This document shows positions 1 through 5,584 of a stretch of 5,584 bases of DNA, in pieces. This stretch comes from Vulcanimicrobiota bacterium (lineage in GTDB: Bacteria; Vulcanimicrobiota; Vulcanimicrobiia; Vulcanimicrobiales; Vulcanimicrobiaceae). Each line of letters starts with the position of its first letter. Position 1 is the stretch's first letter. The notes beneath the pieces were generated by a model that saw nothing but the letters and a program-made list of their open reading frames with translations, was not told the DNA's origin and ran no database searches. The stretch is taken from positions 1-5,584 of the forward strand of contig JABCZE010000128.1 in the NCBI GenBank assembly GCA_013289785.1, written 5' to 3'. The position numbers and the translations under genes were made by a program.

Positions 1-1
1 G

Positions 2-1387
2 TGGAACACGGCCGTCAGCTTTGTCACTACGACCGACTGGCAGTTCTACTCGGGCGAGAACACGATGAGCTATTTCTCGCAGATGGCCGGGTTGGCGTGG
101 CTGAACTTCATCGCCGGCGCCATCGGCCTGGCGGCGGGAGTGGCCGTCATCCGCGGCTTTGCGAGAAAAGGCTCCAAGACGCTGGGCAACTTCTGGGTCG
201 ACTGCGTCCGCAGCCTTCTCAACGTGCTGCTGCCGCTTTGCATTCTCTTCGCGCTGCTCTTTGAAGCGGAAGGCATTCCCCAGAACTTTTCCCATTACAT
301 TAGCGCGACGAACGCTCAAGGTTTCGCGCAGAGCATCACCGGCGGCCCGATCGCTTCGCAAGAAGCTCCCAAACTGCTGGGCGGAAACGGCGGGGGTTTA
401 GTCGGGGCAAACTCCGCCTCGCCTAACGAAAACTCAAATGGCCTGACAAACTTGCTCGAACTGCTCGCCATTTGGCTTATTCCCGCGGCTTTTCCGCTGC
501 TCTTCGGAAGGATGATCGGCAACCAGCGCGCCGGGCAGGCGCTCTTGGTCGCGATGCTTTTACTCGGCGTCGGGTCCTTCGTCGGAGCGCAGTTCGCCGA
601 GCAGGCCGGCAATCCAATCGTACACGCCATGGGCGTTCACGGCGGAAACATGGAAGGCAAAGAAGTTCGCTTCGGGGTTGCTAATGCGGGCCTTTCCCTC
701 GCAGTCGCAACCGATTCGGGAACCGGCTCTTCAAACTTCGCCTACGATTCGCTCACGACGCTCGGCGGTTTCTTCGCCTTGCTCAATCTCGAACTGGCCG
801 AAATTATCTTCGGGGGAGTCGGCAGCGGGCTCTACGGCATTTTGGTCTTCGCCGTCGTCACCGTCTTCTTGGCGGGTTTGATGGTCGGACGGACGCCGGA
901 GTATCTCGGAAAGAAGATCGAACGGCGCGAAGTGCAGTACGCGATGCTCGCAGTCTTGATCTTTCCGTGCATCATTCTCTTCGCGACGGCGATCGCCGCC
1001 GTCATCCCTCCGGGGCGAGCAACCCTCGGGAACGCCGGCCCACACGGCTTCACGGAAATTCTGTACGCGTTTGCCTCCGGCGCGGCCAATAACGGTTCGG
1101 CATTTGCCGGCCTCGGGCCGAATACTTTTTACGACCTAGCGACCGGCCTGGTTATGCTGGGAGGGCGCTTCCTGGTAATGATCCCAACGTTGGCGCTCGC
1201 GTCGTGCCTGGCAGCGCGGCCGACGAACGATCTCTCACACTCGGGCACGTTTCGGACGGACAACGCGCTCTTCATCGCTCTCCTCATCGGCGTCATCCTG
1301 CTGGTCGGTGCCTTAACGTTCTTGCCGGCCGACTTGCTCGGTCCGATCGTCGAGCACTTCGAACTGCAGAAGCACGTGGTCTACTAA
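2..1387 (+). CDS. kdpA: KdpA, potassium-binding and translocating subunit of Kdp K+-ATPase (5' end off window)
   Basis: KdpA is the membrane subunit of the high-affinity KdpFABC pump. It selects K+ and passes it to the P-type ATPase KdpB. The reading frame is open from base 2 and gives 461 residues, starting in the conserved NTAVSFVT segment. Compared with the E. coli protein (about 557 residues, recalled), roughly 100 N-terminal residues are missing to the left; the ATG at 65 is internal, not the start. Family landmarks are SGENTMSYFSQM, NMEGKEVRFGV, IFGGVGSGLYG, GRTPEYLGKKI, GPHGFTEILYAFASGAANNGSAFAGL and a C-terminal GALTFLPADLLGP membrane segment. The four pore-loop motifs are TTTDWQ, GGNGGG, SGTGS and NNGSAF; the first three differ from the E. 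coli forms TNTNWQ, GTNGGG and SCGA. No kdpB or kdpC follows; the next gene is amt. The frame shows no break, so it looks functional. The family call is secure, but pairing with KdpB cannot be seen here. Confidence 0.97.
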   Translation, partial: WNTAVSFVTTTDWQFYSGENTMSYFSQMAGLAWLNFIAGAIGLAAGVAVIRGFARKGSKTLGNFWVDCVRSLLNVLLPLCILFALLFEAEGIPQNFSHYISATNAQGFAQSITGGPIASQEAPKLLGGNGGGLVGANSASPNENSNGLTNLLELLAIWLIPAAFPLLFGRMIGNQRAGQALLVAMLLLGVGSFVGAQFAEQAGNPIVHAMGVHGGNMEGKEVRFGVANAGLSLAVATDSGTGSSNFAYDSLTTLGGFFALLNLELAEIIFGGVGSGLYGILVFAVVTVFLAGLMVGRTPEYLGKKIERREVQYAMLAVLIFPCIILFATAIAAVIPPGRATLGNAGPHGFTEILYAFASGAANNGSAFAGLGPNTFYDLATGLVMLGGRFLVMIPTLALASCLAARPTNDLSHSGTFRTDNALFIALLIGVILLVGALTFLPADLLGPIVEHFELQKHVVY

Positions 1388-1398
1388 CATAGCCCTAC

Positions 1399-1418
1399 AG
1401 GCTCAAAGCCTCCGAGGC
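1399..1418 (+). other. Two overlapping small hairpins after kdpA
   Basis: AGGCT-CAA-AGCCT (1399-1411) and GCCT-CCG-AGGC (1408-1418) share the central GCCT arm, so only one can form at a time. They begin 12 bp after the kdpA stop. Neither is followed by a T-run: the next bases are GGGAAAAATTA. They therefore do not form a classical intrinsic terminator. They could be 3'-end stabilising structures or chance. A further 3-bp stem, GGC-AAAAC-GCC with five Ts (1449-1464), is too weak to call a terminator. No convincing sigma-70 promoter was found in the 103-bp gap (1388-1490), so whether amt has its own promoter or is read through from kdpA is open. Confidence 0.25.
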
Positions 1419-1478
1419 GGGAAAAATTAGCGGCCTGCCTAACGGCCTGGCAAAACGCCTTTTTCCGCATATCTGCTC

Positions 1479-1484
1479 GGAGGA
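1479..1484 (+). promoter_or_regulatory. Shine-Dalgarno of amt (GGAGGA), decides the start
   Basis: GGAGGA is a near-perfect anti-16S match. It abuts the ATG at 1485 with no usable spacer, but sits 6 bp before the second in-frame ATG at 1491. Normal spacing therefore favours 1491 as the amt start and makes the first ATG part of the spacer. Confidence 0.8.
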
Positions 1485-1490
1485 ATGCCA

Positions 1491-2732
1491 ATGCCTACAC
1501 CGCCAGTGACGATCAATATCGGAAACACCGGCTTTATGTTGCTCTGCGCGAGCCTCGTCATGCTGATGACGCCGGGGCTCGCCTTTTTTTACGGCGGCTT
1601 GGTGCAGCGCAAGAACGTGCTGACCATCATGATGCAAAGCTACATGTCCCTGGGATGGACGACCGTTCTCTGGTTCGCTTTCGGTTATTCGGAGAGTTTC
1701 GGCGCCGACTGGCACGGAATCATCGGCAATCCGGCGACGTATGCGTTCCTCCACGGGGTAACCCTGCAAACGATGTTCGCCAGCACCGCGAACATCCCGC
1801 TCGTGGTGCATATCGCTTATCAAATGATGTTCGCGATCATCACGCCCGCGCTGATTACCGGTGCGTTTGCCAATCGCGTGACCTTCAAAGCCTACTTTTT
1901 ATTTCTCACCGCGTGGCTGATCTTCGTCTACTTTCCGTTCGTGCATATGCTCTGGAGCCCGGACGGCATCTTGGCGAAGTGGGGATGTCTTGACTTTGCC
2001 GGGGGCATCGTGGTCCACGCGTCGGCCGGCTTCGCGGCTTTGGCATCGGTGCTCTACGTGGGACGGCGCCACGTGATCGACAACAAACCGCATAACGTTC
2101 CGCTGATCGCGCTGGGAACCGGGCTGCTGTGGTTCGGCTGGTACGGCTTCAACGCCGGATCCGAACTCCGCGTCGACGCCGTGACCGCCTCGGCATTTCT
2201 CAACACCGATATCGCCGCATCGTTCGCCGCCTGCGCGTGGCTCTTCGTCGAATGGGCTCGCGGGCGGCAACCGAAGTTCGTCGGGCTGCTTACCGGTGCG
2301 GTTGCGGGGCTAGCGACCATAACCCCGGCGGCCGGCTACGTCTCGCCCATGACGGCGGTGATCATCGGCCTTGCGGCAGGCGTCGTCTGTTACTTCGCCG
2401 TCACGCTGAAGAATCAACTTGGTTGGGACGACGCGCTCGACGTCTGGGGCGTCCACGGCGTCGGCGGATTCTTGGGAATCTGCTTGCTCGGCGTTTTTGC
2501 CTCGACGCTGTGGAACCCCAACGGAGCCGACGGCCTATTGCGCGGCAACCCCGCGTTTCTCGGCAAGCAGTTCGTCGCAGCGACGGTCTGCAGCGCGTGG
2601 GCCTTTGCCTTCACGTACGCGATGCTGGCGCTGATCAACCTCGTAACGCCCGTCAAAGTCGACGAAACCGCCGAAGAACGCGGCCTCGACGTGGCACTGC
2701 ACGGTGAGGAGGCCTATCCGCTGGGCGTCTAG
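1491..2732 (+). CDS. amt: Amt-family ammonium transporter
   Basis: This is a trimeric inner-membrane channel of the Amt/Mep/Rh family that brings ammonium into the cell. The protein has 413 residues from the preferred ATG at 1491, a usual Amt length, with about 11 hydrophobic segments and no obvious signal peptide. Signature parts in order: LFYGG-like AFFYGGLVQRKNV (about 32-43), AYQMMFAIITPALI with the pore phenylalanine (about 114), FVHMLW with the recruitment-site tryptophan (155), DFAGGIVVHASAG with the structural Asp (168) and first pore His (176), WFGWYGFNAGSE with the second gate Phe (220) and Ser (224), and DDALDVWGVHGVGG with the second pore His (322). The C-terminal tail ERGLDVALHGEEAY is the segment that contacts the regulatory PII protein GlnK in characterised relatives. 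No glnK lies next to it on either side, unlike the common glnK-amtB pair. All key residues are present, so it should be active. The stop overlaps that of the convergent antiporter gene. Confidence 0.97.
   Translation: MPTPPVTINIGNTGFMLLCASLVMLMTPGLAFFYGGLVQRKNVLTIMMQSYMSLGWTTVLWFAFGYSESFGADWHGIIGNPATYAFLHGVTLQTMFASTANIPLVVHIAYQMMFAIITPALITGAFANRVTFKAYFLFLTAWLIFVYFPFVHMLWSPDGILAKWGCLDFAGGIVVHASAGFAALASVLYVGRRHVIDNKPHNVPLIALGTGLLWFGWYGFNAGSELRVDAVTASAFLNTDIAASFAACAWLFVEWARGRQPKFVGLLTGAVAGLATITPAAGYVSPMTAVIIGLAAGVVCYFAVTLKNQLGWDDALDVWGVHGVGGFLGICLLGVFASTLWNPNGADGLLRGNPAFLGKQFVAATVCSAWAFAFTYAMLALINLVTPVKVDETAEERGLDVALHGEEAYPLGV
2729..2732. other. Shared CTAG: convergent stop codons of amt and the antiporter gene
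   Basis: The palindrome CTAG supplies TAG to amt on the plus strand (2730-2732) and TAG to the antiporter on the minus strand (2729-2731). The convergent genes therefore overlap by 4 bp with no spacer. Any transcription end must lie inside the opposing coding sequence, or transcripts must run into each other. Confidence 0.95.
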
Positions 2733-3817
2733 CGCAACGCCGCTCGCCGCACGACCGGCACGAGCGTCAAACTGCTCGCGGCCAGGGTCGCGAGCACGAC
2801 GGCAAAAGTGCCGTTGATAATCGCTTCGCGATAGGGAGTCGAAGCCGGAAGCGCGAGCGCAAGCGCAAGCGTAAGTGCGCCGCGCATTCCGGCGACGCGC
2901 ACGACGTCGAGCCAATCGCGCGGGTACGGGAACGGCAAGAGCATCGCGGCAACGGTGAACCGGGCGACCGCAACCCCGGCGAGGCAGGCGACGGCAAATA
3001 CCGGCTCGTAAGCGACCCGCGCAATCTGCAATCCGGCGCCGACCATAAAGAAGACGAGGCCGTTGGCGAGCAGTGCAGCGATGTCCCAGAAGCGACTCAC
3101 GTCGTCGGCGATGCTCAGCGTAATCCACGAACGCTCGTAGTATCGCAACGCGATGCCATAGGCGATCGTCGCGAAGATGCCGGAGAGATGAAGGTAATCC
3201 GCCAAAAAATAAGATCCATACGCGCACAAGACCGTTGCGGCGATTTGAACTCTAGCCCGGCGTATGCCGTGCAGAAGGCGAGCGAGGACGAAGGCCAGAG
3301 CGATTCCCAACGCGATGCCGCCGGCAACCCCAGCCATCGTCTGCGCCGTAATAGCGAGGACGCTGCCGGCACTTACGGCCCCAAGCCCGATTGCCAAGAG
3401 GATCCCGCGATAGAGCGCTACCGCAACGGCATCGTTGAAGAGCGATTCGCATTCGACGATCGTGGCCAGCGTGCGTGGAACTTTCAACCGGCGAAAGACC
3501 GCGACCACCGCGATCGGATCGGTGGCGCTGAGAATACTGCCGGCCAAGAGCGCCGGCCCGAATGGTACGCGAACGATCGAAAGCGCTCCCGCTATGATTG
3601 CGGCCGTGAGCAGTACGCCCGGTCCGGCGAGCGTCGCGATTGCGATCCACTGCCGGCGCATGGCCCGTACGTTCAGGTTCCAGGCCGCCTCGAAAAGCAA
3701 CGCCGGGAGAAAAACGTAGAGCGTGGCGTGACCTAGCGCATACGTTAGGCGCCCGGGCTCGATCAGTCCGTAAAGAACGCCGAGGCCGACGACGGCGAGG
3801 ATTTGCCACAGCTTCAC
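2729..3817 (-). CDS. CPA1 / NhaP-type monovalent cation:proton antiporter
   Basis: This is an integral membrane exchanger of the CPA1 family, swapping Na+ or K+ for H+; the cation cannot be told from sequence. It has 362 residues and about 10-11 hydrophobic segments. Motifs in order: FLPALLFEAAWNLN (36-49), ATDPIAVVAVFRRL with the transport Asp (98-111), ESLFNDAVAV with the Asn-Asp pair typical of electroneutral CPA1 members (124-133), LSGIFATIAYGI (211-222), FWDIAALLANGLVFFMVG (243-260) and MRGALTLALALALP with the conserved Arg (311-324). It lacks the hydrophilic C-terminal tail of many NhaP proteins and perhaps the first membrane helix, so it is compact. The start is GTG with no clear Shine-Dalgarno, placed 12 bp after the upstream radical SAM stop and in the same reading frame as that gene, which suggests coupled translation. 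The first in-frame stop upstream is that gene's own TAG, so little extension is possible. Confidence 0.92.
   Translation of the reverse strand: MKLWQILAVVGLGVLYGLIEPGRLTYALGHATLYVFLPALLFEAAWNLNVRAMRRQWIAIATLAGPGVLLTAAIIAGALSIVRVPFGPALLAGSILSATDPIAVVAVFRRLKVPRTLATIVECESLFNDAVAVALYRGILLAIGLGAVSAGSVLAITAQTMAGVAGGIALGIALAFVLARLLHGIRRARVQIAATVLCAYGSYFLADYLHLSGIFATIAYGIALRYYERSWITLSIADDVSRFWDIAALLANGLVFFMVGAGLQIARVAYEPVFAVACLAGVAVARFTVAAMLLPFPYPRDWLDVVRVAGMRGALTLALALALPASTPYREAIINGTFAVVLATLAASSLTLVPVVRRAALR
2851..2874. repeat. Hexanucleotide run (GCGCAA)n inside the antiporter gene
   Basis: Four successive 6-bp units (GCGCGA, GCGCAA, GCGCAA, GCGTAA on the plus strand) encode the alternating Leu-Ala stretch just after the conserved MRGALT motif. 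The unit is a multiple of three, so slippage would add or remove Leu-Ala pairs without breaking the frame. It may simply reflect codon use in a Leu-Ala-rich membrane helix. Confidence 0.5.
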
Positions 3818-3829
3818 GTCGTTTTGCGT

Positions 3830-5056
3830 CTAATGCGTGTGCGTAAAGTTTCCGACGCGCGTGACCGCTCGAATCGCTTCGATCGCATGACGCATGCCCA
3901 ACGGCGCGCGCGGCCGGCCGACGGTTTCGAAGTAGAGCGCCGGATCGATGTTGAGCGTGCGGGTCTGAACCATAGCTACCGGCGTCGCGCGCAAAAACGC
4001 GTCGGCCGCCGCAACTTCTTCTTTCTCGTCGGTGACGCCGGGGTGCGTCAACAGGTTGAGGCTGACGGCGAGCCCGCGCTCCGCCGCCAATCGTACCGAG
4101 GCAAAAACGTCCTCGAGTCCGTAGCCCTGCGGACGGTAATACGCGGTATAGGCTTTGGGACGAAACGAGTTGAGGCTAATCCGAACCGCTTGCAATCCGG
4201 CATCGATGCAACGTGCCAGCGCCGCCGGCATGCTGCCGTTGGTGTTCAAGTTGATCGTTCCATTCGCGCACCGCGCGCGAATGCGATCGATCGCCCGCGC
4301 GATCGCGATCGAGCGCAGGAGCGGCTCGCCTTCGCATCCTTGGCCGAACGAGACGATTCCGTCTTCGACGCGTTCCAAATGGTAGATGGCGACGTCGGCA
4401 AGTTCCTCGGCCGCCGCTTCTTCGGCGATGCGCGTCTGCGGCGACGGTATGCTGGCCTCTACATCTTGCTCGGAGATGCAGCCGATGCAGCGCGCGTTGC
4501 ATTTCGGCGAAACTGGCAGCGCGGCTTCGCCCCGTTCGAGAAAGACGTTCTGCGCGGTAAAGCAGGCGTACTCGCGCGAGCAGAGCGCCACTTGCGCGAG
4601 CACGCTATTGCGAGGCTCTTTTGCGAGGCGGCCCTCGATCAGCCCTTCGAGCTCGCCGGGCTTAAAGCGGCGTGGTTTCCAATCGTCGCTTTCGTCGGTC
4701 TTCATCGCCGCCACGTGCAACCGGTCGTTGCGGGCACACGCGAACGTGTAACCGAAGAGCGGCAGCGCCGGTGCGTTGCGCTGCGCCGCATACGCAGGCA
4801 CGAGCAGCCGCGTGTAGCCGGCCGGCAGAGCTACCGCCAGCGCATCGCGACCGGAGATGGGCCCGATTGTCGTCAGCGGACTGCGCCTCGGAAGCATCAT
4901 CTCCAACGTGCCCTGCGGCGCCGGAATCAGCTCGTCGAGAAGCGCCTCGCGCACGATGCCGGCATCGGCCAGCGGCACCAGGCTCGGATCGTACGAGATC
5001 CGGCCGCCGGCACCGCACGATGCGAGCGCGACGGAGGCATCACCGCGCAAGTTCAT
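3830..5056 (-). CDS. Uncharacterised radical SAM protein, encoded directly after dapF
   Basis: The protein has 408 residues from the ATG at 5056. The cluster motif CNARCIGC (Cx3CxxC; Cys 186, 190, 193) binds the 4Fe-4S cluster that cleaves S-adenosylmethionine. It is followed by a GGE-like SAM-binding stretch, GQGCEGEPLL (about 238-247), TINLNTNGS (about 267-275), RISLNSFRPKAYTAYYRP (about 292-308) and SLNLLTHPGVTD (about 332-343). The first 180 residues form a separate conserved region (LPAGYTRLLVPAY, PLFGYTFA, EYACFTAQN) with no function known to me. From memory, this layout recurs as a family of unknown function in anaerobic Firmicutes and other bacteria. The start was chosen because residues further upstream are only a shadow of dapF; it overlaps the dapF end by 17 bp and has no good Shine-Dalgarno, implying coupling to dapF translation. 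The radical SAM fold is certain, but substrate and product are unknown. Confidence 0.9.
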   Translation of the reverse strand: MNLRGDASVALASCGAGGRISYDPSLVPLADAGIVREALLDELIPAPQGTLEMMLPRRSPLTTIGPISGRDALAVALPAGYTRLLVPAYAAQRNAPALPLFGYTFACARNDRLHVAAMKTDESDDWKPRRFKPGELEGLIEGRLAKEPRNSVLAQVALCSREYACFTAQNVFLERGEAALPVSPKCNARCIGCISEQDVEASIPSPQTRIAEEAAAEELADVAIYHLERVEDGIVSFGQGCEGEPLLRSIAIARAIDRIRARCANGTINLNTNGSMPAALARCIDAGLQAVRISLNSFRPKAYTAYYRPQGYGLEDVFASVRLAAERGLAVSLNLLTHPGVTDEKEEVAAADAFLRATPVAMVQTRTLNIDPALYFETVGRPRAPLGMRHAIEAIRAVTRVGNFTHTH

Positions 5057-5584
5057 GGTCGAGGTCGACTTCGGTATCGAAAACGCGCACGGCCGGCCCG
5101 GTGAGATAGGCGTTGCCGGCGCCGTCCCATTCGACGACCAGCCGTCCTCCCGGCACGAAAACCTCAACCGGCGACGTAACAGTGCCACTCGCGATCGCTA
5201 CGACGGCGCACGCAACGGCGCCCGTGCCGCACGCCATCGTCAAGCCGACCCCACGTTCCCAATGCGCTACGCGCATCGAACTTCCGCCTCGCAAGGCAGC
5301 GACGTGCACGTTCGTGCCGTTGGGAAATCGCGAATCCTTTTGGAGTGCTTCGGCCGTGCTTTGGAGATCGACGTCGTCAACGCTCGAGCGCATCAGTACG
5401 ACGTGCGGGTTCCCAAGATCGACGAACCATTCACTGTCATCCTTCGACAGGCTCAGGATGACATTACTCAGCACCGGGCGGCCCACTGCAACGCGTACCG
5501 CGTATTCGGCTCCGCGAGATATGATCTCGGTGGAAATCAAGCCCGCCTCGGTTTCGAATGTGACGTTCGCTCCTTCTCCCGCTT
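5040..5584 (-). CDS. dapF: Diaminopimelate epimerase DapF (5' end off window)
   Basis: DapF is a cytoplasmic, cofactor-free epimerase converting LL- to meso-diaminopimelate for lysine and peptidoglycan synthesis. The frame is open to the right edge and shows 180 of an expected 270-280 residues, starting around VTFETEAG; the TTG at 5540 is internal. Conserved parts are DLGNPHVV, FPNGTNVHV, and HWERGVGLTMACGTGAVA, where the Cys (codon 5229-5231) is the second of the two catalytic thiols. These are followed by VPGGRLVVEW and LTGPAVRVF. The first catalytic Cys lies outside the window. Between strand RVAVGRPVL and the GNPH motif, the usually variable linker is encoded by a palindromic repeat read as NVILSLSKDD. 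All visible catalytic residues survive, so the gene is probably functional. It heads or sits within a tight operon with the radical SAM gene and the antiporter. Confidence 0.96.
   Translation of the reverse strand, partial: AGEGANVTFETEAGLISTEIISRGAEYAVRVAVGRPVLSNVILSLSKDDSEWFVDLGNPHVVLMRSSVDDVDLQSTAEALQKDSRFPNGTNVHVAALRGGSSMRVAHWERGVGLTMACGTGAVACAVVAIASGTVTSPVEVFVPGGRLVVEWDGAGNAYLTGPAVRVFDTEVDLDHELAR
5435..5463. repeat. Palindromic LSLSKD-type dispersed repeat inside dapF
   Basis: Arms TGTCATCCT and AGGATGACA form a perfect 9-bp inverted repeat around an 11-base centre (TCGACAGGCTC). The core, CCTGAGCCTGTCGAAGG on the minus strand, matches a short dispersed element that I recall as abundant in many bacterial genomes, where it often appears in predicted proteins as LSLSKD or FDRLR peptides. 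Here it is in frame in dapF as VILSLSKDD. Only one copy is visible in the window, so repetition in this genome is inferred from known occurrences. Confidence 0.75.

Noticed and set aside
1396..1404. ACAGGCTCA near the kdpA end as a second copy of the dapF repeat
   Set aside because: Only 9 bases match the repeat centre and the flanking arms are absent, so chance is the simplest explanation.
1449..1464. Intrinsic terminator before amt (GGC-AAAAC-GCC then five Ts)
   Set aside because: A 3-bp stem is too short to stop transcription, and it lies just 15 bp before the amt Shine-Dalgarno.
1448..1470. A sigma-54 or sigma-70 promoter before amt (TGGCA near 1448)
   Set aside because: The GG to GC spacing required for sigma-54 (GG-N10-GC) is not met, and no -35/-10 pair with proper spacing was found.
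2129..2707. A 192-codon plus-strand open frame within amt
   Set aside because: It is a frame-shifted shadow of amt with extreme Arg content.
2535..3227. A 230-codon minus-strand open frame across the amt end and the antiporter
   Set aside because: It spans two real genes in the wrong frame, is dominated by Arg and Ala, and shows no family motif.
3803..5104. A 433-codon plus-strand open frame opposite the radical SAM gene
   Set aside because: It is very rich in Arg and Ala with no recognisable domain, and is the antisense shadow of a well-conserved radical SAM gene in GC-rich DNA.
5057..5188. An extended N-terminus for the radical SAM protein starting at 5188
   Set aside because: The extra 44 residues lie wholly inside the conserved 3' part of dapF and look like out-of-frame sequence; the ATG at 5056 fits a normal coupled start.

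Overview
The window comes from a GC-rich bacterium (roughly 60% GC by eye) and is almost entirely coding. It reads as ordinary chromosome: there are no RNA genes, transposases, integrases, phage genes or CRISPR arrays. DapF implies a diaminopimelate-type lysine and peptidoglycan pathway, so the host is a bacterium. The exact lineage cannot be fixed from sequence alone. The dispersed LSLSKD-coding repeat and the uncharacterised radical SAM family would suit an under-sampled environmental phylum (Eremiobacterota-like lineages are one guess), but this is weak inference.

Left half, plus strand: the 3' part of kdpA (K+-channel-like subunit of the Kdp K+-ATPase, N-terminus off the window) is followed, after about 100 bp holding small hairpins and a strong Shine-Dalgarno, by a complete amt ammonium transporter. 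No kdpB or kdpC follows kdpA.

Right half, minus strand, reading leftward: the 3' two thirds of dapF (diaminopimelate epimerase), an uncharacterised radical SAM protein that overlaps dapF by 17 bp, then a CPA1/NhaP-type cation:proton antiporter starting 12 bp after the radical SAM stop. These three are packed as one likely operon whose promoter lies beyond the right edge.

The two transcription units converge head-on, and the amt and antiporter stop codons share one palindromic CTAG, so no intergenic terminator is possible there. Three of the five genes move monovalent cations (K+, NH4+, and H+ exchanged for Na+ or K+). The most notable points are a palindromic dispersed repeat read in frame inside dapF, the conserved but functionally unknown radical SAM enzyme tied to dapF, and a KdpA with altered selectivity-filter motifs that is separated from kdpB. 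No clearly new multi-gene system is evident.
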